A DNA stretch of 64,000 nt, taken from contig NZ_JAVIWK010000001.1 in assembly GCF_034314165.1 (NCBI RefSeq), forward strand, positions 2,929,001 to 2,993,000, read 5' to 3'. Position 1 is the stretch's first letter, and each line of letters starts with the position of its first letter. Positions 1 through 9,443 of the stretch are shown here, piece by piece. Both the position numbers and the translations under genes were made by a program. The stretch comes from Pseudomonas sp. Bout1 (GTDB lineage Bacteria; Pseudomonadota; Gammaproteobacteria; Pseudomonadales; Pseudomonadaceae). The notes beneath the pieces are model-generated. The model did no database searches. It saw nothing but the letters and a program-made list of their open reading frames with translations, and was not told the origin of the DNA.

Positions 1-676
1 GCTGGCCCTCACCGGCATCGAAGGCTACGAAGGAGTGATCCACGGCGAACACGCCATCAGCGGTATCCGCGAATTCGCTGCCTCCCTGGTGCGCCTGGCC
101 GTCGACCTGCAAAACAGCGGTGCCTTCGACCTCGGCAAACCGATCATCACCGCCTCGGGCTCGGCCTGGTACGACTTGATCGCCGAATCCTTCGAAGCCC
201 AGAACGCCGCTGGCCGCTTCCTCAGCGTGCTGCGCCCGGGCAGCTACGTGGCCCACGACCACGGCATCTACAAAGAAGCGCAGTGCTGTGTGCTGGACCG
301 TCGCAGCGACCTCAACGAAGGCCTGCGCCCGGCGCTGGAAGTCTGGGCCCATGTGCAGTCCCTGCCGGAGCCGGGCTTCGCGGTGATCGCCTTGGGCAAG
401 CGCGACGTTGCCTACGACGCCGGCCTGCCGGTGCCACTCAAGCGCTACAAGGCTGGCGTGCTGCCGGCAGTGGGCGATGACGTGACCGCCTGCAAGGTCA
501 CCGCCGTGATGGACCAGCATGCATTCATGGTGGTGGCCCCAGGCGTTGAGTTGCGCATCGGCGACATCATCTCGTTCGGTACTTCCCACCCGTGCCTGAC
601 CTTCGACAAATGGCAAGTGGGTAATCTGGTGGATGAGCAGTTGCAGGTGATCGAAAGCCTGCATACCTGCTTCTAG
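1..676 (+). CDS. D-amino-acid deaminase / D-serine dehydratase-like PLP enzyme, 3' part
   Basis: The reading frame is open from base 2, so the gene begins upstream; only the C-terminal ~224 residues are here. The GTG at 35 is an internal codon, not a start. The part seen matches the C-terminal half of DSD1-family (alanine racemase-like fold) PLP enzymes: the metal/substrate region reads RPGSYVAHDHGIY, and the end holds SFGTSHPCLTFDKW, whose His and Cys fit the zinc ligands of D-serine dehydratases. Such enzymes deaminate D-serine or related D-amino acids to 2-oxo acids in the cytoplasm. A sugar kinase follows on the same strand. Family is fairly clear; substrate is not. Confidence 0.85.
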   Translation, partial: LALTGIEGYEGVIHGEHAISGIREFAASLVRLAVDLQNSGAFDLGKPIITASGSAWYDLIAESFEAQNAAGRFLSVLRPGSYVAHDHGIYKEAQCCVLDRRSDLNEGLRPALEVWAHVQSLPEPGFAVIALGKRDVAYDAGLPVPLKRYKAGVLPAVGDDVTACKVTAVMDQHAFMVVAPGVELRIGDIISFGTSHPCLTFDKWQVGNLVDEQLQVIESLHTCF

Positions 677-690
677 ACCGAGTCGCGCCC

Positions 691-778
691 ATCGCAGGCA
701 AGCCAGCTCCCACATCGAGCGTGTTCCTTCAGGTACAACACGGTCAACTGTGGGAGCCGGGCTTGCCCGCGATGAGGC
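691..778. repeat. REP-type inverted repeat pair (REPIN-like)
   Basis: Two oppositely oriented copies of a GGGAGC-GGCTTGCC-GCGAT type unit lie back to back between the deaminase and kinase genes. The same unit occurs at 9311-9400 and 51829-51918. This is the usual look of Pseudomonas REP/REPIN elements between genes. Confidence 0.8.
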
Positions 779-804
779 CCTCAAGTACACCGAGAGCCCC
801 AGAC

Positions 805-1713
805 ATGAATACAAAACCGCGCATCGCCCTCATCGGCGAATGCATGATCGAACTGCAACACCGCGCCGATGGCAGCCTGCAACAAAGCTTTGGCGGCGAC
901 ACCCTGAACGCCGCCGTCTACCTGCGCCGCGAACTGGGTGGCGCCAGCGCCGTCGACTACGTCACCGCCCTGGGCGACGACAGTTTCAGCGACGCCATGT
1001 GCAAACATTGGGCCGCAGAGGGCCTGGGCCTGGGCATGGTCCAGCGCCTGCCGGGGCGCCTGCCGGGTTTGTACTGCATCCAGACCGATGCCAATGGAGA
1101 GCGCAAATTCCTCTACTGGCGCAACGAAGCGGCCGTGCGCGACTGCTTCACCACACCGGCGGCCGAGCCGATCCTGGCGGCGTTGCCGACGTACGACGTG
1201 GTGTATTTCAGCGGCATCACCCTGGCGGTGCTAGGCGAAGTGGGCCGTGCGCGCCTGCTGGAAACCCTGATCGAAACCCGCAAGCGCGGCGGCAAGGTGG
1301 TGTTCGACAACAACTACCGGCCACGTTTGTGGGCCAGTGTAGAGGCGGCACGCGCGGCGTATCACGCGGTGTTGGCCGAGGTGGATATCGCCTTGCTGAC
1401 GGAAGATGACGAGCGTGCGTTGTTTGGGTATGAAGACAGCGAACGGGTGTTCTCGGCGTACCCGCAGATTGGCGAAGTGGTGCTCAAGCGTGGGGCGGAT
1501 GCGTGTTTTATTCGTTGTGCAGGTGAGCGATTCGAGGTGCCGGCGCTGGTAGTGGAGAAGGTGGTCGACACTACGGCGGCGGGGGATTCGTTCAGTGCAG
1601 CTTATCTGGCCAGTCGGCTCAAGGGCGGTTCGCCCGAAGAGGCCGCATTGGCCGGGCATCGGCTCGCGAGCCGGGTGATTCAGGTGCACGGTGCACTGAT
1701 CCCTAGAGACTGA
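805..1713 (+). CDS. kdgK: PfkB-family sugar kinase, probable 2-dehydro-3-deoxygluconokinase
   Basis: A 302-residue ribokinase/PfkB-fold kinase that would phosphorylate 2-keto-3-deoxygluconate with ATP in the cytoplasm. The N-terminus (PRIALIGECMIELQ) and FGGDTLNAAVYLRR match the KDG kinase substrate region, and the C-terminal PfkB signature DTTAAGDSFSAAYL carries the catalytic Asp and anion-hole Gly. I start at ATG 805, because the longer frame from 721 runs through the REP repeat and would add non-family sequence. It is downstream of the D-amino-acid deaminase on the same strand, but the REP element between them argues against simple co-translation. The KDG assignment over other PfkB sugars is inference. 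Confidence 0.85.
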   Translation: MNTKPRIALIGECMIELQHRADGSLQQSFGGDTLNAAVYLRRELGGASAVDYVTALGDDSFSDAMCKHWAAEGLGLGMVQRLPGRLPGLYCIQTDANGERKFLYWRNEAAVRDCFTTPAAEPILAALPTYDVVYFSGITLAVLGEVGRARLLETLIETRKRGGKVVFDNNYRPRLWASVEAARAAYHAVLAEVDIALLTEDDERALFGYEDSERVFSAYPQIGEVVLKRGADACFIRCAGERFEVPALVVEKVVDTTAAGDSFSAAYLASRLKGGSPEEAALAGHRLASRVIQVHGALIPRD

Positions 1714-1724
1714 CGCTATCTATT

Positions 1725-1817
1725 GTGGTGAGGGAGCTTGCTCCCGCTGGGCTGCGTAGCGGCCCCAAAAAAGCCGGGAGCGCTTCGCACTCCAGCGGGA
1801 GCAAGCTCCCTCGCCAC
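1725..1817. repeat. REP-type inverted repeat
   Basis: Arms of about 26 bp (AGGGAGCTTGCTCCCGCTGG and its complement) flank a short GC-rich centre. It lies between the convergent kdgK and ppiC genes and is the same class as 6822-6952. It may also act as a bidirectional transcript end. Confidence 0.8.
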
Positions 1818-1827
1818 GACAAGCTTA

Positions 1828-2103
1828 TCAATCCCGATAAAACACCTGCACCAGGTGGTACCCGAACTTGCTCTTGATCGGCCCATGAACCACCTTCACG
1901 GGCTTCTTGAAGATCACCGCATCAATCACCCCCACCATCTGCCCCGGGCGCACTTCACCCAAATCGCCGCCGCGCTTGGCAGACGGGCAGGTGGAGTACT
2001 TCTTGGCCAGCACATCAAACGCTTCGCCCTTGGCAATACGCTGCTTGAGCTGTTCGGCTTCCTCACTGGTTTTCACCAGAATGTGACGGGCTTGGGCTTT
2101 CAT
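1828..2103 (-). CDS. ppiC: Parvulin-type peptidyl-prolyl cis-trans isomerase
   Basis: A 91-residue single-domain parvulin with no signal peptide, so a cytoplasmic prolyl isomerase. It begins KAQARHILVKT and keeps the parvulin landmarks: ARHILV, the CPSAKRGGDLG loop, the GQM-V-DAVIF segment and the final FGYHLVQV with its conserved His. Length fits E. coli PpiC (about 93 aa). A paralogue lies at 16503-16784. In P. aeruginosa ppiC1 (PA1996) also neighbours an acetoacetate/hydroxybutyrate locus, so the position here is probably conserved synteny. Confidence 0.92.
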   Translation of the reverse strand: MKAQARHILVKTSEEAEQLKQRIAKGEAFDVLAKKYSTCPSAKRGGDLGEVRPGQMVGVIDAVIFKKPVKVVHGPIKSKFGYHLVQVFYRD

Positions 2104-2145
2104 TGAACGGTCCTCGGGTGAAACGGCGCGCGATTATGCCTGAAG

Positions 2146-4719
2146 TTAAGTCGCTGCATTGATCATGCTGCGGATTTTATTAGCCAGCAGGTCAATCGAA
2201 AACGGCTTGGCCACCATGTCCATACCTTCCTCCAGGAACCCCCGGCGTTCAGCGGCTTTCTCGGCATATCCGGTCATGAACAGTACCTTGAGTTCGGGCC
2301 GATGCTGCCGGGCGATTTCCGCCAGTTGCCGGCCGTTCATCCCCGGTAAACCCACGTCGGTCACCAGCAAGTCCACGCGCAAATCGGACTCCAGCAACGG
2401 CAATGCCGCCCGGGCGTCTGCCGCCTGGTGCGCGGTGTAGCCCAGTTCATCCAGCACATTCACCACCAACATCCGCACCGCCGGGTCGTCCTCTACCACC
2501 ACCACCGCTTCACCTTCCAATGCGACAGGGGCTTCGCCCTGGCTGGCGGGCACGCTCCGTTCCAGTGCTGTGCCATGCAGGCGCGGCAGGTACAGGCGCA
2601 CGCAAGTGCCCTGGCCCGGCTGACTTTGAATCGTGACGTGGCCACCCGATTGCTGGGCGAACCCATAAATCATCGACAGCCCAAGGCCGGTGCCCTGGCC
2701 GATGGGTTTGGTGGTGAAAAACGGGTCGAAGGCCTTGGCGAGGATCTTGGCGGTCATGCCGGCGCCGTTGTCGCTCACGCCGAGCATCACATAGTCGCCG
2801 GCCTTGACCGGCTCCAGGGTGGTGATGTCAGTGCCGTCCAGGTAGCTGTTGGCGGTCTCGATGCACAATTGCCCACCGTCGGGCATGGCATCGCGGGCGT
2901 TGATCACCAGGTTGAGCAAGGCATTTTCCAACTGGCTGGCGTCGGTATTCACCGGCCACACGTCGGTGCCAAGGTGCACCTTGAGTTCGATGTGCGCGCC
3001 CTTGGTGCGGCGGAACAGGTCCTCCAGGGAAGCCACCAACTGGTTCGGGTCCACCGGCTTGCGGTCCAGCGACTGGCGCCGCGAGAACGCCAGCAGGCGG
3101 TGGGTCAGCGCGGCGGCGCGATGGGCCGAGGACACTGCCGCGTCGGTGAAGCGGCCGATCTCATCGCTGCGCCCGGCGGCGATGTAGCGTTGCATCAAGT
3201 CCAGGCTGCCGATGATCCCGGTGAGCATGTTGTTGAAGTCATGGGCGATGCCGCCGGTGAGCTGGCCAACCGCTTCCATTTTCTGGGCGTGGCGCAGGGC
3301 GTCTTCGGCGCGCTCGCGTTCGAACATTTCGTTTTGCAGGCGCTGGTTGGCTTCGGCCAGCGCCTGGGTGCGCTGGCTTACGCGCTCTTCCAGGTTTTCG
3401 TTAAGGTGGCGCAGGGCTTCTTCGGTGAGTTTGCGCTCGGTTTCGTCGATCACAAAAATGTAGAAGCCATTGACCGAACCGTCGGCGCTGAAGCGCGGCA
3501 GGTACTTCATCAGCGCGTGCCGTGGCCGCCCGTCATGATGAGGCGTGACGGTGAAAAAACTGCAGGCCTTGCCCTTGAGCGCCGCTTCGATCTTATCGAC
3601 GCGCCCGGCATACACTTCATCGCCCAGCACCTCGCGGATGGACTTGCCGAACAGCTCCTGCGGGGTCATGCCGTACCAGTCCAGGTAGGCGCTGTTGTTC
3701 AAGCGAAAGCGTTGCTCATGGTCGACGTAGCCGATCAGCACCGGCATCGCGTTGATGATCAACTGCAGCTCGGTCTGGCTTTGGCGCAGGGCCTGTTCGG
3801 TGTGCTTGCGTTCGGTCAGGTCCAGGGCGGCGCCGAGAAACCGCGCCGGCCGGCCCTGATGATCCTTGTAGCAACGGCCCCGGGCAAACACCCAACGCAC
3901 TTCGCCATCGGCTTGCAGCAGGCGGTATTCCTCGGCGTATTCAGTGCCGTGGGTGATGCAGTGCTTGATGCTGCGGGCCACCATGCCACGGTCTTCGGGG
4001 TGCACGCCTTGCAGGTAGTCGCTGATCGGCAACAGGCCGGCATCGCAGGGGCCAACGCCGTGCAGTTGGGCGAAATGCGCGTCGGCGATAAAGCGGTCTT
4101 CGCCAATGTCCCAATCCCAGGTACCCACGGCGTCAGTGGCGGACAAGGCCAGTTGCAGGCGTTGCTCGGTGTTGCGCTGGGCCTGGAGGCTGTTTTCGGT
4201 ACGTTGTTGCAGTTCAAGGGCAACGCGCCGGCGCTCGTTGGTTTCGATGGCGGTGATCAGGATCCCGGCCACCTCGCTACGCTCGTCGCGGATCGGGCTG
4301 TAGGTCAGGTCGAGCCAGATCTCGGTGTCGCGGTGGTTGCGCTGCAGCACGAAGCGCTGTTCGGTGAAGGTGCGCACCTGGCCCGTGAGCACGGCGCTGT
4401 AGATCGGGTCGGTAAAGGGTTTCATTTCCGGCCAGACCAGGTCGGCAGGCTGGCCGAAGGCACCAGGGTGCTTGTTGCCGGCCAGCATTGCAAAGCCGTC
4501 ATTGTAGATCTGGGTGAGTTCGGCGCCCCACAGCAACAGCATCGGCATGGGTGAATGAATCACGATGTCGACGGCTGTACGCAGGCTCTGCGGCCAATCA
4601 ATGGCGTCACCGAGGGGGCTTCGTGCCCAGTCCAGCCGCGCAATCAGTGCCGCGGCTTCGCTGCCGGTGGGTGATACGTTCATGTAAATGCCCTGCGCGT
4701 TACGCTTGAAGAATGACAA
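2146..4719 (-). CDS. PAS-domain hybrid sensor histidine kinase with C-terminal receiver
   Basis: 857 residues with no obvious membrane segments, so probably a cytoplasmic sensor. Three PAS-like regions occupy roughly residues 40-165, 190-310 and 315-435, the second and third each ending in a T/ERK PAC motif. A coiled segment follows, then the HisKA H-box [11 protein letters not shown] (His near 494), the ATPase domain ([27 protein letters not shown]) and a receiver at about 735-850 with phospho-Asp in TDVGLPG and Lys in AKPFS. The type passes phosphate to its own receiver and then to a phosphotransfer partner not seen here. An alternative start is the Met 12 codons in. Ligand and output are unknown. 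Confidence 0.9.
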   Translation of the reverse strand: MSFFKRNAQGIYMNVSPTGSEAAALIARLDWARSPLGDAIDWPQSLRTAVDIVIHSPMPMLLLWGAELTQIYNDGFAMLAGNKHPGAFGQPADLVWPEMKPFTDPIYSAVLTGQVRTFTEQRFVLQRNHRDTEIWLDLTYSPIRDERSEVAGILITAIETNERRRVALELQQRTENSLQAQRNTEQRLQLALSATDAVGTWDWDIGEDRFIADAHFAQLHGVGPCDAGLLPISDYLQGVHPEDRGMVARSIKHCITHGTEYAEEYRLLQADGEVRWVFARGRCYKDHQGRPARFLGAALDLTERKHTEQALRQSQTELQLIINAMPVLIGYVDHEQRFRLNNSAYLDWYGMTPQELFGKSIREVLGDEVYAGRVDKIEAALKGKACSFFTVTPHHDGRPRHALMKYLPRFSADGSVNGFYIFVIDETERKLTEEALRHLNENLEERVSQRTQALAEANQRLQNEMFERERAEDALRHAQKMEAVGQLTGGIAHDFNNMLTGIIGSLDLMQRYIAAGRSDEIGRFTDAAVSSAHRAAALTHRLLAFSRRQSLDRKPVDPNQLVASLEDLFRRTKGAHIELKVHLGTDVWPVNTDASQLENALLNLVINARDAMPDGGQLCIETANSYLDGTDITTLEPVKAGDYVMLGVSDNGAGMTAKILAKAFDPFFTTKPIGQGTGLGLSMIYGFAQQSGGHVTIQSQPGQGTCVRLYLPRLHGTALERSVPASQGEAPVALEGEAVVVVEDDPAVRMLVVNVLDELGYTAHQAADARAALPLLESDLRVDLLVTDVGLPGMNGRQLAEIARQHRPELKVLFMTGYAEKAAERRGFLEEGMDMVAKPFSIDLLANKIRSMINAAT

Positions 4720-4819
4720 AAACCGATTATCCCGCGAGTGGGGAACGGCTATCCACCCTCGAAAAATAGCATGCTTGAGGGGTTTGTCTTCAAAGTGAGT
4801 GCTTAAGGGCTAAAACGTT

Positions 4820-6778
4820 TCATCTTTCTGTCAGTTCCCGGCGATCACGAAATTGCTCCAGGGCTTCGGGGTTGGCCAGGGCGTCGGTGTTTTTGACCGC
4901 CTCGCCATGCACCACGTTGCGCACCGCCAGTTCGACAATCTTGCCGCTGATAGTGCGCGGAATGTCCGTCACCGCCAGGATCTTCGCCGGTACATGGCGC
5001 GGTGTGGTGTTGGCGCGAATCACCTGGCGAATCTGCTGCTCCAGGGCGTCGTCGAGTTCTACACCGTCGTTGAGGCGCACAAACAGTACCACCCGCACGT
5101 CGTCTTGCCAGCGCTGCCCGATAGCCAGGCTTTCCAGTACCTGCGGCACCTTTTCTACCTGACGATAAATCTCGGCGGTGCCGATGCGTACGCCGCCGGG
5201 GTTGAGCACGGCGTCCGAGCGGCCATGGATCAACAAGCTGGCGTTGGGCCTTTGTTCGGCGTAGTCACCCTGGCACCACACGCCGGGGAACTGGCTGAAA
5301 TACGAGGCGCGCAGCTTTTCCTGATGCGGGTCATTCCAAAAGCCGATGGGCATTGCCGGGAAGTGTCGGGTGCACACCAACTCGCCCTTTTCGCCGACCA
5401 GCGGGCGGCCCTGGTCGTCCCACACTTCGATGGCCATCGCCAGGCTCTTGCACTGCATCTCACCGCGGCGCACCGGCAATACCGGGTTGCCGATCACGAA
5501 GCAGGAGACGATGTCGGTACCGCCAGACATCGACGACAGACACAGCTCGGGCTTGATCTCGCGGTACACGTAGTCGTAGCTCTGGGGCGACAGCGGTGAG
5601 CCGGTGGAGATCAAGCCTTTGAGGCTGCCCAGGTCATGGCTCAGGCGCGGTTGCAGGCCGGCTTTTTCCAGGGTCGCGAGGAATTTCGGACTGGTGCCAA
5701 ATACGCTGATGTTTTCCTCATCGATCAGGTCCATCAGGCGTTCCGGGCCGGGGTGAAAGGGTGAGCCGTCATACAGCACGGCGGTGGCGCCGATGGCCAG
5801 CACCGACACCAGCCAGTTCCACATCATCCAGCCACAGGTGGTGTAGTAGAACAGGCAGTCATCGCGCGACAGGTCGGCGTGCAGGCCGTGTTCCTTGAGG
5901 TGGGTAAGCAGAACGCCGCCGGTGCCGTGGATGATGCACTTGGGCACGCCGGTGGTGCCGCTGGAATACAGGATGTACAGCGGATGATCGAACGGCACGG
6001 CGACGAAGTCGGGCTGGTCGCCGGGGCTGTAGAAGTCGTCCCAGAGTGCAACCGCGGCCCGGGTCTGATAATCCTCGGGACGCGCTTGCGGGCGGGCGTA
6101 CGGCACGATGATCAGCTGTTGCAGGGACGGCAGGCGGTCGAGGATTTCATTGAGCTTGGTGCTCTGGTCGATAACCTTGCCGGCATAGCGGTAGCCGGCG
6201 CAGGTGATCAGCACCTTGGGTTCTATCTGGCCGAAGCGGTCGATCACGCCCTGGGTGCCAAAGTCGGGCGAGGAGCATGACCAGATTGCGCCGAGGCTGG
6301 TGGTGGCGAGCATGCCCACCAGGGTTTGCCAGGTGTTGGGCATGCACGCGGCCACCCGGTCACCCACGCCCACACCGGCTGCCCGCAGGCTGCGTTGCAG
6401 GCCGGCAACGTGGCGGGCCAGTTCGGCGTAGGTCAGTTGTTCGCGTTGGCCGTCTTCGCTGATGGCGACCACGGCGGGGTGATCGTCGCGGCGGCGCAGC
6501 AGGTGTTCGGCAAAGTTCAGGGTCGCGCCGGGAAACCACTGGGCGCTGGGCATCTCGGCGCCTTCGATCAACACCGCGCTGGGTGGCGTGCGGAACTGCA
6601 CGTCGAAGAATTCGACAATCGCCTGCCAGAAGTCTGGCCGCTGATCGATGCTCCACTGGTGCAGGGCCGGGTAGTCGCTGATCTGCAAGGCATGGCGATC
6701 ATTGATAAAGCGCCGGAACTGGTCCATCCGGGTGGTGTGGATGCGCTCGGGGGAAGGTTGCCAGAGGATGTCGGACAT
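4820..6778 (-). CDS. aacS: Acetoacetyl-CoA synthetase
   Basis: 652 residues, the usual family length (about 650). An ANL-superfamily ligase that activates acetoacetate with ATP and CoA. The AMP-binding P-loop YSSGTTGVPK is near residue 271, and the C-terminal domain ends with the catalytic-Lys motif RTISGKIVELAVRN. I start at the MSDILWQPSPE methionine, because the longer frame reads through the REP element and adds 30 unrelated residues. It lies after the 3-hydroxybutyrate permease and dehydrogenase genes on the same strand. Together the three genes take up 3-hydroxybutyrate, oxidise it to acetoacetate and activate that for thiolysis. Confidence 0.93.
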   Translation of the reverse strand: MSDILWQPSPERIHTTRMDQFRRFINDRHALQISDYPALHQWSIDQRPDFWQAIVEFFDVQFRTPPSAVLIEGAEMPSAQWFPGATLNFAEHLLRRRDDHPAVVAISEDGQREQLTYAELARHVAGLQRSLRAAGVGVGDRVAACMPNTWQTLVGMLATTSLGAIWSCSSPDFGTQGVIDRFGQIEPKVLITCAGYRYAGKVIDQSTKLNEILDRLPSLQQLIIVPYARPQARPEDYQTRAAVALWDDFYSPGDQPDFVAVPFDHPLYILYSSGTTGVPKCIIHGTGGVLLTHLKEHGLHADLSRDDCLFYYTTCGWMMWNWLVSVLAIGATAVLYDGSPFHPGPERLMDLIDEENISVFGTSPKFLATLEKAGLQPRLSHDLGSLKGLISTGSPLSPQSYDYVYREIKPELCLSSMSGGTDIVSCFVIGNPVLPVRRGEMQCKSLAMAIEVWDDQGRPLVGEKGELVCTRHFPAMPIGFWNDPHQEKLRASYFSQFPGVWCQGDYAEQRPNASLLIHGRSDAVLNPGGVRIGTAEIYRQVEKVPQVLESLAIGQRWQDDVRVVLFVRLNDGVELDDALEQQIRQVIRANTTPRHVPAKILAVTDIPRTISGKIVELAVRNVVHGEAVKNTDALANPEALEQFRDRRELTER

Positions 6779-6821
6779 TATTCGCCTCTTGTTATGTATC
6801 GACAGCAAAGATGCTCTAAAG

Positions 6822-6952
6822 GTGGCTAGGGAGCTTGCTCCCGTTGGGTGGCGAAGCCGCCCCAGCAATGCTCATGCGGTCTTTCAGATAAAGCGCGGTT
6901 GCAGGTTTTGGGGCTGCTGCGCAGCCCAGCGGGAGCAAGCTCCCTCGCCACA
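6822..6952. repeat. REP-type inverted repeat between hbdH and aacS
   Basis: Arms GGGAGCTTGCTCCCG and CGGGAGCAAGCTCCC flank an irregular centre of about 90 bp that contains a second smaller pair (GGCTGC/GCAGCC). It sits in the gap between two genes read in the same direction, where it could trim or stabilise the operon mRNA. Confidence 0.75.
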
Positions 6953-6972
6953 AAAGCGTCACTGATGAATAC

Positions 6973-7746
6973 TTACTGGGCCAGCCAGCCGCCGTCGATA
7001 TTCCACGCCGCGCCACGCACCTGGCTGCCGGCTTCGCTGCACAGGAACAACACCAGTTCCCCCAGTTGCGGTGGCGTCACGAACTCCAGCGACGGCTGCT
7101 TCTCGGCCAGCAGATCCTGCTGCGCCTGCTGCGGGTCAACCCCGGTGGCGATGCGATCGTCAATCTGCTTCTGCACCAGTGGCGTCAATACCCAGCCCGG
7201 GCAAATGGCGTTGCAGGTGACATTACTCTGGGCCGTCTCCAGGCCCACCACCTTGGTCAGCCCGATCACCCCGTGCTTGGCAGCGACGTAGGCCGCCTTG
7301 CCCACCGAACCCACCAAGCCGTGCACCGAGGCAATGTTGACGATGCGCCCCCAGCCTTTGGCCTTCATGCCTGGCAAACTCAGGCGGGTGCTGTGGAACA
7401 CCGACGACAGGTTGATCGCAATGATCGAGTCCCAGCGCTCCACCGGGAACGCATCCACCGGCGCCACATGCTGGATCCCGGCGTTGTTCACCAGAATGTC
7501 GATGCCGCCAAACTCGCGCTCGGCGTAGGCGATCATCTCAGCGATCTGCGCCGGGTCACTGACGTCGGCGGGGTGATGCCCGACCTTGCCGCCAAAGGCC
7601 TGCACCTGGGCGATCGCCGCGCTGGCATCGCCGAAACCGTTGAGGATCAGGTTGGCGCCGGCCTTGGCCAGGCTCAGGGCGATGCCCAGGCCGATGCCGC
7701 TGGTGGAGCCGGTGACCAGGGCGGTCTTGCCGTTCAATGTCGTCAT
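6973..7746 (-). CDS. hbdH: D-3-hydroxybutyrate dehydrogenase (SDR family)
   Basis: 257 residues, a classical short-chain dehydrogenase that converts (R)-3-hydroxybutyrate and NAD+ to acetoacetate and NADH. The cofactor motif TGSTSGIG is at residues 12-19, NNAG at 87-90, catalytic Ser140 and the YVAAK motif with Tyr153 and Lys157. It ends at NIDGGWLAQ, typical of bacterial HBDH. I chose the start at MTTLNGK, which gives normal family length; a GAGGT ribosome site lies just upstream inside the tail of the permease gene. Only 7 bp separate it from the permease gene, so they are co-transcribed. P. aeruginosa PA2003 (bdhA) is the expected counterpart. Confidence 0.93.
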   Translation of the reverse strand: MTTLNGKTALVTGSTSGIGLGIALSLAKAGANLILNGFGDASAAIAQVQAFGGKVGHHPADVSDPAQIAEMIAYAEREFGGIDILVNNAGIQHVAPVDAFPVERWDSIIAINLSSVFHSTRLSLPGMKAKGWGRIVNIASVHGLVGSVGKAAYVAAKHGVIGLTKVVGLETAQSNVTCNAICPGWVLTPLVQKQIDDRIATGVDPQQAQQDLLAEKQPSLEFVTPPQLGELVLFLCSEAGSQVRGAAWNIDGGWLAQ

Positions 7747-7753
7747 ATCAACC

Positions 7754-9145
7754 TCACACAATGCCGGTGGCGTAGAAAGTACCAATCACCACGAACACCG
7801 CGAGGGTCTTGATGATCGTGATGCCGAAAATATCCTTATAGGCTTCGCGGTGGGTCAGCCCGGTGACCGCCAGCAGCGTGATCACGGCGCCGTTGTGGGG
7901 CAGGGTGTCCATACCGCCGCTGGCCATGGCTGCGACCCGGTGCAGCACTTCAAGAGGGATATTGGCCGCATGGGCCGCTGAAATAAAGCTCTGCGACATG
8001 GCCGCCAGCGCAATGCTCATGCCGCCCGAGGCGGAGCCTGTGATACCGGCCAGCAGGGTCACGGTAATTGCTTCGTTGACCAGCGGGTTGGGGATGCCCT
8101 TGAGCCAGTCCGCCAGCACCAGGAAGCCTGGCAAGGAGGCGATCACCGCGCCAAAACCATATTCCGAAGCGGTGTTCATCGCCGCCAGCAACGCACCGCT
8201 GACTGCGCTTTTACTGCCCTCGGCGAGCTTGCTGCGAATCGCCGAGAAGCCAAACACCAGCACCACGATAATCCCCACCAGCAACGCCGCCTGCACCGCC
8301 CAGATGGCCGTCAGCTTGGCGACTTCGGTCTGCACCGGCGCGCTCATGCCCGGCAGGCTCAGGGTGTGGGTCTTGCCGTACCACAGTGGAATCCAATGGG
8401 TGAACAACAGGTTCATGATGCCCACCAGCAGCAGTGGCGACAGGGCGATCCACGGGTTGGGCAACTTGATGTCTTCGGCGGTCTGCGGCTCGTTGCGCAG
8501 CTCGGTGCCATAGCCTTCACCGGCACGCTGGGCCTTGTTGCGCTGGCGGGCCAGGTACAGCATGCCGGCGCAGAACACAAAAATGGTGCCGATCAGTCCC
8601 AGCCACGGCGCGGCCCAGGCGGTGGTGTTGAAGAAGGTGCTGGGGATGATGTTCTGGATCTGTGGCGTACCGGGCAGGGCGTCCATGGTGAACGAGAACG
8701 CGCCGAGGGCGATGGTCGCCGGCAGCAGGCGCTTGGGGATATTGCTCTGGCGGAACATCTCGGCGGCGAACGGGTACACCGCGAACACCACCACGAACAG
8801 CGATACGCCGCCGTAGGTCAGCAGAGCGCACACCAGCACGATCACCAGCATCGCCTGGCGGGTGCCGAGCAACTGGATGGCGGCGGCGACGATGGAGCGC
8901 GAGAAGCCGGAAATTTCAATCAGCTTGCCGAACACTGCGCCGAGCAGGAACACCGGGAAGTACAGTTTGAGAAAGCCGACCATTTTTTCCATGAACACCC
9001 CGGTGAAGGCAGGTGCGACGGCGGAAGGGTCGGTGAGCAGCACGGCGCTGAGGGCGGCGATGGGGGCGAACAGGATGACGCTGTAGCCACGGTAGGCGGC
9101 CAGCATCAGCAGCGCCAGGGCCGCGAGGGCAATGATCACACTCAT
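7754..9145 (-). CDS. GntP-family permease, probable 3-hydroxybutyrate importer
   Basis: 463 residues, almost entirely hydrophobic, with about 12 membrane spans. It belongs to the GntP/gluconate permease family of the Ion Transporter superfamily; family features seen include the SAVLLTDPS loop and the late MASGGMDTLPHNGAVITLL segment. It is the first gene after the sigma-54 promoter at 9203-9219 and is followed at once by hbdH, so 3-hydroxybutyrate is the likely substrate, as proposed for PA2004. Substrate is inferred from context and not from the protein sequence. Confidence 0.88.
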   Translation of the reverse strand: MSVIIALAALALLMLAAYRGYSVILFAPIAALSAVLLTDPSAVAPAFTGVFMEKMVGFLKLYFPVFLLGAVFGKLIEISGFSRSIVAAAIQLLGTRQAMLVIVLVCALLTYGGVSLFVVVFAVYPFAAEMFRQSNIPKRLLPATIALGAFSFTMDALPGTPQIQNIIPSTFFNTTAWAAPWLGLIGTIFVFCAGMLYLARQRNKAQRAGEGYGTELRNEPQTAEDIKLPNPWIALSPLLLVGIMNLLFTHWIPLWYGKTHTLSLPGMSAPVQTEVAKLTAIWAVQAALLVGIIVVLVFGFSAIRSKLAEGSKSAVSGALLAAMNTASEYGFGAVIASLPGFLVLADWLKGIPNPLVNEAITVTLLAGITGSASGGMSIALAAMSQSFISAAHAANIPLEVLHRVAAMASGGMDTLPHNGAVITLLAVTGLTHREAYKDIFGITIIKTLAVFVVIGTFYATGIV

Positions 9146-9202
9146 GGTGTGTCTCCATCTGATTGTTATTTTTGTGGGGGTGAGGCAGTAGGGAGGGGCT
9201 AT

Positions 9203-9219
9203 AGCGAGATGTGTGCCAA
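9203..9219 (-). promoter_or_regulatory. Sigma-54 promoter of the permease-hbdH operon
   Basis: Reads TTGGCACACATCTCGCT on the minus strand. GG and GC are 12 positions apart (-24/-12), and it matches TTGGCAC-N5-TTGCT with one change in the -12 box. Transcription would begin near 9192, about 47 bases before the permease start codon. Confidence 0.75.
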
Positions 9220-9280
9220 GTGGTTAACTTGTTGAAATATAAGGATAATATTTTTTTATTGGTTATGGATTTTGAAGTTT

Positions 9281-9296
9281 GTCTCTGATTTGAGAC
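9281..9296. promoter_or_regulatory. Activator binding site 1, palindrome GTCTC-N6-GAGAC
   Basis: GTCTCTGATTTGAGAC is a perfect 5-6-5 palindrome about 70 bp upstream of the -24 element. An identical arrangement recurs at 9428-9443. The spacing suits an enhancer for a sigma-54 activator; HbcR is the obvious candidate. Confidence 0.65.
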
Positions 9297-9310
9297 TGGT
9301 GCTGATCAAA

Positions 9311-9400
9311 TGTGGGAGCTGGCTTGCCTGCGATGGCGGTTTTTCAGCTGAAGAATGTGTCGGCTGGCCGGCCGCTATCGCAGGCAAGCCAGCTCCCACA
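9311..9400. repeat. REP-type inverted repeat pair within the hydroxybutyrate control region
   Basis: TGTGGGAGCTGGCTTGCC and its complement flank a centre of about 50 bp. It is the same class as 691-778 and 51829-51918. It sits between the two GTCTC-N6-GAGAC sites, so it sets the distance between them. Confidence 0.85.
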
Positions 9401-9427
9401 GTAGATTGTCTTTGATGTGAGATTTAT

Positions 9428-9443
9428 GTCTCATATATGAGAC
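9428..9443. promoter_or_regulatory. Activator binding site 2, palindrome GTCTC-N6-GAGAC
   Basis: GTCTCATATATGAGAC is palindromic throughout and touches the stop codon of the activator gene. It lies about 220 bp upstream of the -24 box, a normal enhancer distance. A further half-site (GTGAGAT) precedes it. Confidence 0.65.

Noticed and set aside
2428..4554. Long open frame (708 codons) on the plus strand
   Set aside because: It is exactly antisense to the hybrid kinase, which has full family motifs; the translated text is low-complexity and matches no family. GC-rich codon bias produces such frames.
6779..6868. Longer aacS start
   Set aside because: The extra 30 residues come from the REP element and do not match the synthetase family.
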